Source: an uncultured Oscillospiraceae bacterium (GTDB taxonomy: Bacteria > Bacillota > Clostridia > Oscillospirales > Oscillospiraceae). From it: DNA of 64,000 nt. Both the position numbers and the translations under genes were made by a program. The DNA lies in the NCBI GenBank assembly GCA_934623575.1, contig CAKTVL010000003.1, positions 47,825 to 111,824 on the forward strand, read 5' to 3'. Positions 26,741 through 34,611 of this stretch are shown here, in pieces (position 1 is the first letter of the stretch; each line of letters starts with the position of its first letter). The notes beneath the pieces are model-generated. The model ran no database searches, was not told the DNA's origin, and saw only the letters and a list, made by a program, of their open reading frames with translations.

Positions 26741-27166
26741 TTACTTGACCAGCTCGGGCTTCTGAGCTGCATGGTCATGCTGCTCGCCGGCGTAGATGTG
26801 CAGACGCTTCAGGGAATCCTTGGTGACGATGTTGCGGGGCATCATGCCGCGGACGGCCACGCGCATGGCCAGCTCGGGCTTGTCCTGCATCAGGATGCGG
26901 TACTTGGTCTCCTTCAGACCGCCCACCCAGCCGGAGTGGGTGCGATAGTACTTCTGCTCCATCTTGTTGCCGGTGAGAACGGCCTTGCCCGCGTTGATGA
27001 CGATGACGTTGTCACCGCAGTCGGCGTGGGGGGTATAGGTAACTTTGCCCTTGCCGCGCAGCAGGTCGGCGACGATGACGGCGGTCTTGCCCAGGGGCTT
27101 GCCGGCGGCATCCACGACGTACCACTTGCGCTCGATGTTGGCCTTATTTGCCATGAAAGTGGACAT
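26741..27166 (-). CDS. rplM: 50S ribosomal protein L13
   Basis: 141 residues. [35 protein letters not shown] and AVRGMMPRN are family signatures. Either Met1 or Met5 could start translation ([15 protein letters not shown]); the first has the better spacing from GGAGGA. Operon with rpsI. Confidence 0.97.
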   Translation of the reverse strand: MSTFMANKANIERKWYVVDAAGKPLGKTAVIVADLLRGKGKVTYTPHADCGDNVIVINAGKAVLTGNKMEQKYYRTHSGWVGGLKETKYRILMQDKPELAMRVAVRGMMPRNIVTKDSLKRLHIYAGEQHDHAAQKPELVK

Positions 27167-27293
27167 GGTGATCTTCCTCCAATTTATATAATGTATGCTT
27201 TACTTTTTCACGCGCCCTTGTTACAATGCAGGGGCAGAGAAAACGCGCTCAGCGCGCAGGATTATTTATACCACACCGCCGCGCCGATGTCAA
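27167..27293 (-). promoter_or_regulatory. rplM-rpsI promoter and structured leader
   Basis: The minus strand has TTGACA (27288-27293), 17 bases, and TATAAA (27265-27270) with an extended TGG before it, a very strong promoter. The roughly 90-base leader contains a GCGCGC-TGA-GCGCG hairpin and a GCCC...GGGC pairing. Firmicutes rplM genes often carry an autoregulatory L13 leader; I cannot confirm a match to that family by eye. Confidence 0.7.
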
Positions 27294-27400
27294 CAGCATT
27301 TTGATTTACGGTGTAAGCATCTCGCATTATCTCTCGTTTTCTCCGAGTATCTCCTGTTTTCTCGCAACGCAATTCCCGTTTTTATGAAGGAGGCTTGACC

Positions 27401-28126
27401 GTGCAGCATATATTGGGACTTGTCCGCCGCTGTGTGGAGGACTATCACATGATCGAAGCCGGCGAAACGGTGGCCGTGGGCGTTTCCGGCGGTAAGGACA
27501 GCCTGCTGACGCTGACGGCGCTGGCGCGCCTGCGCGCGTTCTATCCCCTGCCCTTTCAGGTGGAGGCCATCACGCTGGAGACGGGCATGCCCGGCATGGA
27601 TTTCACCCCCGTGGCCGACTACTGCGCCGCGCTGGATGTGCCCTATACCCGTATCTCCGTGCCGGTATACGACATCGTGTTCAACGAGCGGAAAGAAAAG
27701 AACCCCTGCTCCCTGTGCGCCAAGCTGCGGCGAGGCAGCCTGCATACGGCGCTGACGGAGCGGGGCATCCACAAGATCGCGCTGGGGCACCATCACGACG
27801 ACGCGGTGGAGACACTGCTGATGAACCTGCTGTTCGAGGGGCGCATCGGCTGCTTCCAGCCGGTGACGTATCTGGACAGGACGGACATCACCCAGATACG
27901 CCCGCTGCTGTACTGCCAGGAGCCGGACATCCGCCGCATGGCTTCAAAGCTGGCGCTGCCGGTGGTGAAGAACACCTGTCCCATGGACGGCCACAGCCGC
28001 CGGCAGGAGGTCAAGGAGCTGCTGGCGGAGCTGGAGCAGCGCTATCCCGATCTGAAGAAAAAGCTGTTCGGCGCCGTGCAGCGCTATCCCCTGTACGGGT
28101 GGGATCTGGAGAAGATGGAGAAGTGA
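27401..28126 (+). CDS. TtcA-like ATP-binding protein (PP-loop, tRNA thiolation family)
   Basis: 241 residues from GTG 27401, chosen because GAAGGAGG lies eight bases before it. The PP-loop SGGKDS (about residues 28-33) adenylates tRNA in TtcA/TilS-type enzymes. CSLCAKLRRG (a CxxC pair near residue 107) and a further Cys in NTCPMDGHS fit the Fe-S-binding, TtcA/TtuA-like group that makes 2-thiocytidine or related thiolated bases. The precise tRNA target is not determined. Divergent from rplM. Confidence 0.8.
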   Translation: MQHILGLVRRCVEDYHMIEAGETVAVGVSGGKDSLLTLTALARLRAFYPLPFQVEAITLETGMPGMDFTPVADYCAALDVPYTRISVPVYDIVFNERKEKNPCSLCAKLRRGSLHTALTERGIHKIALGHHHDDAVETLLMNLLFEGRIGCFQPVTYLDRTDITQIRPLLYCQEPDIRRMASKLALPVVKNTCPMDGHSRRQEVKELLAELEQRYPDLKKKLFGAVQRYPLYGWDLEKMEK

Positions 28127-28183
28127 GCGGCTTGCCGCAAGACCTGCAAACTTGAGTTTATTCTATCTGGAGGTGTCAACTAT

Positions 28184-28405
28184 ATGAAGTGTCCATTTTG
28201 TAATGCAGAAATGCTCGTTGGAAACATTTCTCAAGACCGATATGCTCTAAAATGGGTTCCGTCCGACAAAGATAGAGGATTATTGAATTTCACTCCATTT
28301 GTGAAAGGAATCAAACTGACATCAATGAGTGACGGCATAACTGTAAAAGTATTTTATTGTAATAAGTGCAGAAAATTTGTAATTGACCAAGATAATTTGC
28401 GTTAA
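28184..28405 (+). CDS. Small two-CxxC zinc-binding domain protein (DUF6487-like)
   Basis: 73 residues with C3xxC6 near the N-terminus (MKCPFCNAEML) and CNKC near the C-terminus (VFYCNKCRKFVID), so a split zinc ribbon. Base composition is markedly A+T-richer than both neighbours, suggesting recent acquisition. Preceded by GGAGGTG. It resembles a widespread small domain of unknown function (DUF6487) in clostridia; the name is from memory. Confidence 0.7.
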   Translation: MKCPFCNAEMLVGNISQDRYALKWVPSDKDRGLLNFTPFVKGIKLTSMSDGITVKVFYCNKCRKFVIDQDNLR

Positions 28406-28454
28406 TAGTTTAATCCGGTCTGTCTCGCAGAAATGTCCTCTCCCTATATGTACC

Positions 28455-28721
28455 CTACACCAGCACCCACTTCACCAGAAGCAGCAGCCCCAGCCCCGGC
28501 AGGCCCAGAACGCCCACCGTCAGGGCGTTGAACCAGTTGAGGCCCAGGGTCAGCCCGGTGATGGGGGCGGCGCTGTTCAGCAGCCACAATGCCCCCAGGC
28601 CCAACGCGCCGTTGACCACCACCCGCAGCGCCAGCTTCAGCGGCCGGCGGAACAGCCGCACCACCGCCACCAGCAGGAACAGGCCCACCAGGGCCAGCGC
28701 GGTGATCTCTATACCTGACAT
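28455..28721 (-). CDS. bofA: Pro-sigma-K processing inhibitor BofA family protein
   Basis: 88 residues, nearly the length of B. subtilis BofA (87). Two hydrophobic helices (about 5-22 and 32-50) and a third hydrophobic C-terminal segment ending LPGLGLLLLVKWVLV, the BofA signature region. In B. subtilis BofA holds the SpoIVFB protease inactive in the forespore outer membrane until SpoIVB signals. The window also carries spoIVB (34612) and pro-sigK (63263). It overlaps the DUF2508 gene by 13 bases, as in the yaaL-bofA pair. Confidence 0.85.
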   Translation of the reverse strand: MSGIEITALALVGLFLLVAVVRLFRRPLKLALRVVVNGALGLGALWLLNSAAPITGLTLGLNWFNALTVGVLGLPGLGLLLLVKWVLV

Positions 28722-29020
28722 ATCTCTCCCCCCTTCATGGTCCCGGCCGCCACGCCGTCCTCCGCGTCCTGCGCGGGCGGCACCGGCACCGCGTGCGGGA
28801 TGCCGGAGGGCACCGGGATGCCGCTGTGCTCCTTGATGCGGCGCAGCAGATAGTTGCTGCGGGCCTTTAGGGCGTTGATCTCGAAGATGCACGCGTCGAT
28901 GAGCTCGCCGTCGCAGACGTAGTCGAAGCGGATGTACGCCTCCTTCAGCGCCTGGGTGGTGCGGTCCAGCTCCTGCTCCAGCTCGCGGAGCGCCGGGTCT
29001 GTGCTGTGCTTTCTGGCCAT
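28709..29020 (-). CDS. DUF2508 (YaaL-like) protein
   Basis: 103 residues, mainly helical and charged, with the pattern LDRTTQALKEAYIRFDYVCD and INALKARSNYLLRRIKE typical of the YaaL/DUF2508 family. The C-terminal third is Pro/Gly-rich and probably disordered. Its coupling to bofA matches the Bacillus yaaL-bofA arrangement. No function is established. Confidence 0.75.
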   Translation of the reverse strand: MARKHSTDPALRELEQELDRTTQALKEAYIRFDYVCDGELIDACIFEINALKARSNYLLRRIKEHSGIPVPSGIPHAVPVPPAQDAEDGVAAGTMKGGEICQV

Positions 29021-29116
29021 AGAGTTTCCCTCCACATTCAATGTATCATACGTGCAGTCTGCACATTTATGACTGCTCTTAAACATTCCCAGGGCCACAG
29101 CCCGGAAAGGACGGCT

Positions 29117-29620
29117 ATGGAACACGAACACTTCATGCAGCAGGCCATCGCCCTGGCCCGGGAAGCCGCGGCCCACGGCGAGGTGCCGGTGGGCTGCGTC
29201 ATCGTCCGCGATGGCCAGATCGTGGGCGCGGGCCGCAACCAGCGGGAGGAAAAGCGCGCCGCCGCCTCCCACGCGGAGATGGAGGCTATCGCCCAGGCCA
29301 ACGCCGCGCTGCACAGCTGGCGGCTGGAGGACTGCGACCTGTATGTGACGCTGGAGCCGTGCCCCATGTGCGCCGGGGCCATTCTCAACGCCCGGATACG
29401 CCGGGTGTTCTACGGCGCCCGGGACGACGTCATGGGTGCCTGCGGCGGCGTGCTGAATCTGTTCATGGAGGGCTTTCCCCGGCCGCCGCAGCTGGTGGGC
29501 AACGTCTGCGGCGACGAATGCCGCGGCATTTTGCAGTCGTTTTTCCGGGAGGTTCGGGAGAAAACCGCCGCCGGAGCGTATCCTCCCGCGGACATTGTTG
29601 ATAATTTCACAGAATTTTAA
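29117..29620 (+). CDS. tadA: tRNA-specific adenosine deaminase TadA
   Basis: Converts A34 to inosine in tRNA-Arg(ACG). From ATG 29117 (AAAGGACGG upstream) the protein is 167 residues. The zinc/catalytic motifs HAEMEAI and PCPMCAGAI and the C-terminal FFREVREK are intact; GEVPVGCVIV is the usual N-terminal signature. The frame extends upstream into the promoter gap but no ribosome site is there. Confidence 0.95.
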   Translation: MEHEHFMQQAIALAREAAAHGEVPVGCVIVRDGQIVGAGRNQREEKRAAASHAEMEAIAQANAALHSWRLEDCDLYVTLEPCPMCAGAILNARIRRVFYGARDDVMGACGGVLNLFMEGFPRPPQLVGNVCGDECRGILQSFFREVREKTAAGAYPPADIVDNFTEF

Positions 29621-29758
29621 TATTTGTAACCGAATTTTTTTCACATCTTCGCGGTACTCTAATACTGCAAGAAGCAAACAAACTTTTTCATCTTCTCTTC
29701 CTACCATAGCAGCGGAGCGCCCCCTTCGGCACTCCGCTTTATGGTGCCCGGAAGCAGT

Positions 29759-29784
29759 GCCCGCGAAAGCGGGCTTTTCTTTTT
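29759..29784 (+). terminator. Terminator between tadA and the cobalamin group
   Basis: GCCCGC-GAAA-GCGGGC followed by TTTTCTTTTT. Another 7-bp hairpin (AGCGGAG/CTCCGCT, 29711-29738) precedes it. Confidence 0.85.
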
Positions 29785-29803
29785 CTCCGGGCCGTGGTAT
29801 AAT
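29775..29803 (+). promoter_or_regulatory. Promoter of the cobalamin assembly operon (extended -10)
   Basis: TATAAT at 29798-29803 with TGG just before it (extended -10). The -35 position falls in the T tract of the preceding terminator (TTTTCT) and is weak. No B12 riboswitch-like structure is visible in the 38 bases between this and the first gene. Confidence 0.65.
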
Positions 29804-29841
29804 ACACCGCGGAACCGATCTTCGACAAAAGGAGCCGTACC

Positions 29842-30612
29842 ATGCACTACGCCCTGCAGCACAAACTGCATATCTCCGGCACGGACAGCCGCGCCCCGGC
29901 GCTGGCCCGGCAGTGGCAGCTGGGGCTGGAAACCATCGCCTTCTCCTACGCGCCCATGCTGGACGAGCCCTCCACCCTGCCCCGCGCGCGTCAGGAGATA
30001 CAGGGCATCCGGCAGCTGTGGCTCCACGCCCCCTTCGCGGAGCTGATCCCCTGCGCCATCGACCCGCTGGTGCGGGACACGGCGATGCACCGCTTCCGGC
30101 AGGCCCTCTCCGCCGCTCAGGCACTGGGCATCCGGCGCATGGTGTTCCACGGCGGGTTCATCCCCCATGTGTACTACCCGGAGTGGTATGTGGAGCAGTC
30201 GGTGCTGTTCTGGCGGGAATTCCTGCGGGAGGTCCCGGCGGACATAACGCTGGCCCTGGAAAACGTGATGGAACCGTCGCCGGAGACGCTGGTGTCCATC
30301 GCCGCGCAGATCGACGACCCCCGGCTGGGCCTGTGTCTGGACGTGGGCCACGCCAACGCCTGCGTCAGCGAGACGCCGCCTGCGGACTGGATCGCCCCTA
30401 TGGCCCCGTGGCTGCGGCATGTACACCTGCACAACAACCGGGGCGACACCGACCTTCACGACCCGCTGGACACCGGCACCATCCCCATGGCGCAGGTCGT
30501 CGACGCCGTGCTGTGCGATGCGCCGGGGGCCACCTTTACCATTGAGAATCAGGACGCCCTGCCGTCGCTGCGCTGGCTGGCGGCGCGGGGCTATATCGAG
30601 GAACCGATATGA
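29842..30612 (+). CDS. Sugar phosphate isomerase/epimerase-like TIM-barrel protein
   Basis: 256 residues of the xylose-isomerase-like (AP endonuclease 2) barrel family. Metal-site residues occur in order: HGG in VFHGGFIPH (about 110-116), LALENVME (about 137-144), LDVGHANA (about 168-175) and VHLHNNRGDTDLH (about 195-207). It is the first gene of the operon and overlaps cobT by four bases, so a link to lower-ligand or aminopropanol metabolism of cobalamin is possible, but the reaction is unknown. Confidence 0.7.
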   Translation: MHYALQHKLHISGTDSRAPALARQWQLGLETIAFSYAPMLDEPSTLPRARQEIQGIRQLWLHAPFAELIPCAIDPLVRDTAMHRFRQALSAAQALGIRRMVFHGGFIPHVYYPEWYVEQSVLFWREFLREVPADITLALENVMEPSPETLVSIAAQIDDPRLGLCLDVGHANACVSETPPADWIAPMAPWLRHVHLHNNRGDTDLHDPLDTGTIPMAQVVDAVLCDAPGATFTIENQDALPSLRWLAARGYIEEPI

Positions 30613-31712
30613 CAGAAGCAGAGCTGAAAGAGTATATCCGCGCCATCCGCCCGGCGGATGAGGCCGCCATGGACGCCGCCCGCCGCCGTCAGGCGGCGCT
30701 GGCCAAGCCGCCGGGGAGCCTGGGCGAGCTGGAGACCCTCTCCATCCGTCTGGCGGGCGTCACCGGACAGGTGTGCGCCCCCATGGATGCGTGCCGGGTG
30801 GCGGTGTTCGCCGCCGACAACGGCGTGGTGGATGAGGGCGTGTCCTGCGCGCCCCGGTCTGTGACGCTGCAGCAGGCGATCAACATGACCCGGCGCAAAA
30901 CCGGCATGTCCGCCATGGCCGCCGCCTTCGGCGACGACGTGACGGTGGTGGACGTGGGCATCGACGGCGACGTGCCGGATGTGGGCATTCTCCCCCGCAA
31001 GGTCCGCCGCGGCACCGGCGACATCGCTGTGGAGGACGCCATGACCCGCGCCCAGGCGCTTTCCGCCCTGGCCGCCGGCATGGAGCAGGCCGCCGCGGCC
31101 AAAGCCGACGGCATCACCGCCCTTGGCATCGGTGAAATGGGCATCGGCAATACCAGCACCTCCGCCGCCGTGCTGTCCGCCCTGACCGGGGCGGACATAG
31201 GCGCCGTCACCGGCCGGGGCGGCGGGCTGACGGACACGGGCTTTCAACGGAAAAAGGACGTCCTCCGCCGGGCGCTGGCCCGGCGGGAGCTCCACCGGGA
31301 CGATGTTTTAGACGTGCTGTGCGCCGTGGGCGGGCTGGACATCGCCGCCATGACCGGCGCCTTTCTGGGCTGCGCCCATGAGCGCGTACCGGCGGCGGTG
31401 GACGGCTTCATCTCCGTGGTGGCGGCGCTGTGCGCCGTGCGGCTGTGCCCGGCGGTGCGGGACTTCCTCTTCCTGTCCCACGACTCCTACGAGGTGGGCT
31501 ATCGTCTGGCATCGCAGGAGCTTGGGCTGACGCCCTGCCTGCACCTGGGCATGCGCCTGGGCGAGGGCAGCGGCTGCCCCCTGCTGTTCCGCGTGCTGGA
31601 GGGCGCCTGCGGCGTCATGCGCGGCATGGCCACCTTCGACCAGGCGTCCATTCAGGACGACTATCTGGACGAGATACGCGCCGGCGACGGCTTCACGGTG
31701 GACCGGCCATGA
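30609..31712 (+). CDS. cobT: Nicotinate-nucleotide:DMB phosphoribosyltransferase CobT
   Basis: Activates the lower ligand base to alpha-ribazole phosphate for cobalamin. 367 residues, full length. KPPGSLGELE near the N-terminus, FAADNGVVDEGVS, GEMGIGNTSTSAAV and GRGGGLTDTG are family motifs; the Glu of LGEGSGCPLLF is the expected catalytic base. It overlaps the upstream barrel gene and, by four bases, cobU. Confidence 0.93.
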   Translation: MTEAELKEYIRAIRPADEAAMDAARRRQAALAKPPGSLGELETLSIRLAGVTGQVCAPMDACRVAVFAADNGVVDEGVSCAPRSVTLQQAINMTRRKTGMSAMAAAFGDDVTVVDVGIDGDVPDVGILPRKVRRGTGDIAVEDAMTRAQALSALAAGMEQAAAAKADGITALGIGEMGIGNTSTSAAVLSALTGADIGAVTGRGGGLTDTGFQRKKDVLRRALARRELHRDDVLDVLCAVGGLDIAAMTGAFLGCAHERVPAAVDGFISVVAALCAVRLCPAVRDFLFLSHDSYEVGYRLASQELGLTPCLHLGMRLGEGSGCPLLFRVLEGACGVMRGMATFDQASIQDDYLDEIRAGDGFTVDRP

Positions 31713-32248
31713 GGATACTGCTGATCGGCGGCGGCAAGAGCGGAAAAAGCACACTGGCCCAGCAGCTGGCCGCCGCATTGTCCGGGGACGCGCCCCGGTA
31801 CTACTGGGCCACCATGACGCCCCACGACGATGAGGACCTTGCCCGCATCCGCCGCCATGTGGCGGACCGGGCCGGCATGGGCTTCATCACCATCGAGCGC
31901 AGCTTCGACCTGCCCGCCGCCCTGCCCCGGCTGGACCGGCGCGGCGCGGTGCTGTTCGACAGCATCACCGCCTGTCTCTCTGAGCGGATGTTCCCCCCGG
32001 AAGGGCCGGACGGCGGCGCCGGGCGGCGCGTGCTGGAGGAGCTGCTGGCGGTCAGCGCCTGCCCGGCGCACTTTATCGCCGTGTGCGACGACATCTGGCA
32101 CGGCGGCGAGGACTATCAGGACTGGACGGAGGTCTACGTCCGGTCGCTGGCGGACATCTGCCGCGGCCTGGCGCGGGAATTCGACGTGGTCTGCGAAATG
32201 ACGGCGGGGCTGCCCCGCCTGTGGAAGGGGGCGCTGCCCTGTGTCTGA
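31709..32248 (+). CDS. cobU: Adenosylcobinamide kinase/guanylyltransferase CobU
   Basis: Phosphorylates adenosylcobinamide and transfers GMP to it. 179 residues from ATG 31709. The P-loop reads GGGKSGKS (8-15; usual GGARSGKS), followed by HDDEDLARIRRH, which carries the His expected for the GMP intermediate, and LFDSITACLSERMF for the strand-end Asp. The frame also stays open upstream over cobT, which is not coding. Confidence 0.85.
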   Translation: MRILLIGGGKSGKSTLAQQLAAALSGDAPRYYWATMTPHDDEDLARIRRHVADRAGMGFITIERSFDLPAALPRLDRRGAVLFDSITACLSERMFPPEGPDGGAGRRVLEELLAVSACPAHFIAVCDDIWHGGEDYQDWTEVYVRSLADICRGLAREFDVVCEMTAGLPRLWKGALPCV

Positions 32249-32969
32249 TTGGGTATACGGCTTTTTCATGGCCTGGGGCATGTTTCTGGCCATCCCCTGC
32301 CCCAAGAAAATATGGCGGGAGAGCGCCCGGCGGAAAATGCTGGCCTGCCTGCCCCTGATCGGGCTGCTGGTGGGCGGCGTGTGGGCGCTGTGCGCCTGGC
32401 TGGGCGGCTTCCTGCCCCGGCCGCTGGCGGCGCTGCTGTGCGCCGCCGCGCCCTGGCTGACCACCGGCTTCCTGCACCTGGACGGCTATATGGACGTGTG
32501 CGACGCGGTGCTGAGCCGCCGCGACCTCGCCACCCGGCAGCGCATCCTGAAGGACTCCCACTGCGGCGCCTTCGCGGTGATCTGCCTGGTGCTGCTGGCG
32601 CTGTGCCAGTGGGCGGTGTTCCTGTCGGCGGAGACGATCTCCCTGTGGCCGCTGGCCCTGATCCCCGTCAGCGCCCGGGCCAGTGCCGCGCTGGCGGTGC
32701 TGACCCTCCGGCCCATGGCCACCAGCCAGTACAGCGCCATGGCCCACGGCGGCGCGCCGGTGGTCTTTGCCGCCCTTGTGCTGGCAGCGTCCTGCGGCGC
32801 GGCCCTGCTGCTGTGGGGCAACTTCGCGCCGCTGCTGGCGGCGGCGGGCTATTGGCTGGCGGTGTGGCACGGCTTCCGGCAGCTGGACGGCATGTCCGGC
32901 GACGTGTCTGGCTTCGCCCTGACCATCGCGGAGCTGTGCGGCGCGGCCGCGCTGGTATTGTGGAGGTAG
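32241..32969 (+). CDS. cobS: Adenosylcobinamide-GDP ribazoletransferase CobS
   Basis: Final joining of AdoCbi-GDP with alpha-ribazole (phosphate). 242 residues with about six or seven helices. The Mg-binding signature is HLDGYMDVCDAVLSR (about 79-93), a variant of the usual HLDGLADxxDG, followed by the conserved KDSHCGAFAV. GTG start at 32241 overlaps cobU by eight bases. Confidence 0.9.
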   Translation: MSDWVYGFFMAWGMFLAIPCPKKIWRESARRKMLACLPLIGLLVGGVWALCAWLGGFLPRPLAALLCAAAPWLTTGFLHLDGYMDVCDAVLSRRDLATRQRILKDSHCGAFAVICLVLLALCQWAVFLSAETISLWPLALIPVSARASAALAVLTLRPMATSQYSAMAHGGAPVVFAALVLAASCGAALLLWGNFAPLLAAAGYWLAVWHGFRQLDGMSGDVSGFALTIAELCGAAALVLWR

Positions 32970-32974
32970 TAGCT

Positions 32975-33325
32975 ATGGAGCTTGTGATCGGCGGCGCGTT
33001 TCAGGGCAAGCTGACCTACGCGCTGGAAAAATACAGCCTGACCGCGGCCGACGTGTGCGACCTGGCACACGGCGACCCCCTGCCGGGGTACCGGTGCTAC
33101 CGGCACCTGGAGGCGCTGAGCCGCAGAAACGTTGATATTACGCCGTTTTTGCCGCTGCTTCAGGACGCGGTAATCATCGCGCGGCAGGTGAACGGCGGCA
33201 TCGTGCCCATGGACGGGCAGGAGCGGGCCTGGCGGGAGCGGTACGGGCTTCAGCTGCAGCAGCTGGCAAAAAAAGCAACACATGTGACCCGCGTATTTTG
33301 CGGATTAGCGGAGGAATTAAAATGA
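32975..33325 (+). CDS. Short CobU-like nucleotide-binding protein
   Basis: 116 residues. The N-terminus MELVIGGAFQGKLTYA is a degenerate P-loop like that of CobU (GGAxQGK), but the Ser/Thr after Lys is Leu, and the protein lacks the GMP-accepting His region seen in CobU. Such short proteins occur beside cobS in clostridia and are often labelled as CobU. A regulatory or partial kinase role is possible; activity is not established. It overlaps cobC by four bases. Confidence 0.6.
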   Translation: MELVIGGAFQGKLTYALEKYSLTAADVCDLAHGDPLPGYRCYRHLEALSRRNVDITPFLPLLQDAVIIARQVNGGIVPMDGQERAWRERYGLQLQQLAKKATHVTRVFCGLAEELK

Positions 33326-33885
33326 AACTGACACTTATACGCCACGCAGAGACCGAGGGCAGCCGGAACCAGCTGTACTATGGCGCAGCGGACATCCCGG
33401 CGCTGCCGGACGCACTGGAGACCCTGCATCAAAAAGTCTCCACCGGGGTGTACCCCACCGCCGGGCGCTACTACGTCAGCGGGATGCAGCGGACGATACA
33501 GACGCTGCACGCCATCTACGGCGACGTCCCCTACACCGTGGTGCCGGGCCTGCGGGAGATGGACTTCGGCGATTTCGAGATGCGGGCGTATCCTAACGAT
33601 CTGGAGCGCGATCCGCAATTTATCGCGTGGGCGGAGAACGCGGAGCACAATATCTGCCCCAACGGGGAGAGCGCGGACCAGGTGCTGGAACGGAGCATAG
33701 CTGCCATCCAGCCCATCATCGACGCCGGGGAGGACGCGGTGTGCGTGATCCACGGCGGGGTGACGTCAGGGCTGATGATGCACTGGTTCGGCGGCACGCG
33801 GTACGACTGGTCCCCCCTGCCGGGCACCGGCTTTCAGGTCACCTTTGACGGCGGAAAGCCTGCGGATCCCATTAAGATCCAGTAA
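33322..33885 (+). CDS. Histidine phosphatase, probable alpha-ribazole phosphatase CobC
   Basis: 187 residues of the phosphoglycerate-mutase-like family. The catalytic LIRHAETEG (residues 4-12), the second Arg in SGMQRTIQT, Glu in LREMDFGDFE and His in VCVIHGGVTSG are all present. Position at the end of the cobalamin operon suggests removal of the phosphate from alpha-ribazole-P or cobalamin-P, but the family is broad. Confidence 0.75.
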   Translation: MKLTLIRHAETEGSRNQLYYGAADIPALPDALETLHQKVSTGVYPTAGRYYVSGMQRTIQTLHAIYGDVPYTVVPGLREMDFGDFEMRAYPNDLERDPQFIAWAENAEHNICPNGESADQVLERSIAAIQPIIDAGEDAVCVIHGGVTSGLMMHWFGGTRYDWSPLPGTGFQVTFDGGKPADPIKIQ

Positions 33886-33911
33886 TACATACACTTTTAA
33901 GGAGCGACACT

Positions 33912-34175
33912 ATGGAACACGTTTACAGGACGAGAGGCACCTGTTCCCGCGAGATCTCTTTCGAGCTGGACGGCGACAGGGTTAAAAACGTCCGCTTTGT
34001 GGGCGGCTGCGACGGCAATCTGAAGGCCGTTTCCAAGCTGGTGGAGGGCATGCCGGTGGCGCAGCTGGAGACGCTGCTGCGGGGCAACACCTGCGGGCCG
34101 CGGCCCACCTCCTGCGCCGATCAGCTGGCCATCGCGGTGCAGCAGGCCTATGAGCAGGAGCAGAAAAACCAGTAG
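33912..34175 (+). CDS. TSCPD domain protein (TIGR03905 type)
   Basis: 87 residues, with the fold found at the C-terminus of some ribonucleotide reductases as a stand-alone protein. The signature GGCDGNLKAVSKLVEGM and RGNTCGPRPTSCADQLA is clear; the conserved Cys residues may bind metal. It follows cobC by 26 bases and ends before a terminator. Function unknown. Confidence 0.85.
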   Translation: MEHVYRTRGTCSREISFELDGDRVKNVRFVGGCDGNLKAVSKLVEGMPVAQLETLLRGNTCGPRPTSCADQLAIAVQQAYEQEQKNQ

Positions 34176-34227
34176 ACTGCATTGCAGAATACCCCGGAAC
34201 CATACAGAATGCCGCAAGAAAGCGCGG

Positions 34228-34258
34228 AAACGGCGCCCCGATGGGGCGCCGTTTCTTT
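34228..34258 (+). terminator. Terminator after the cobalamin/TSCPD genes
   Basis: A 12-bp perfect stem (AAACGGCGCCCC at 34228-34239 with 34243-34254), 3-base loop, and TTTCTTTTG tail. Confidence 0.9.
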
Positions 34259-34276
34259 TGTCCGGAAATCGCCGTA

Positions 34277-34495
34277 TCAGCGGACAAGCTTACGGCTGTC
34301 CGCATACTCCGCGTTGATCTCCGAGAGCTCCTTCTCGCCGTCGATATAGGGCTGGTAGATGGCGTCGATGCGGCCGCCGCCCAGATTGCCGCAGCCGTTG
34401 CAGCCGTCGCAGGGACTGCCGCAGACGCTGAGGGCGCGGCGGACGATCTCCTCCCGCTGGGCGCGGGTGGTGTCCTTGATCAGCAGGGACTGCAT
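34277..34495 (-). CDS. Small cysteine-rich protein, unknown
   Basis: 72 residues with a tight cysteine cluster (CGSPCDGCNGCGN, residues about 25-37) that could hold zinc or an iron-sulfur cluster. The rest is helical and charged. ATG 34495 follows GGGGAGAAAC, a usable ribosome site. Not recognised; neighbours give no clue. Confidence 0.55.
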   Translation of the reverse strand: MQSLLIKDTTRAQREEIVRRALSVCGSPCDGCNGCGNLGGGRIDAIYQPYIDGEKELSEINAEYADSRKLVR

Positions 34496-34611
34496 GTGTT
34501 TCTCCCCTTTCGTGTGGTCGCCGCGGCAGGCGCCCCGGTCCTGCGCATTGGATAGGGTGCCGCCAAGCGTGTCACAGCGCTGGGCGCAGCCGCGGCGGGG
34601 ACGCGCCGGCG

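Noticed and set aside
29700..29842. Cobalamin riboswitch before the cob operon
   Set aside because: The promoter lies only about 38 bases before the first gene, too short for a B12 riboswitch, and no B12-box was seen.
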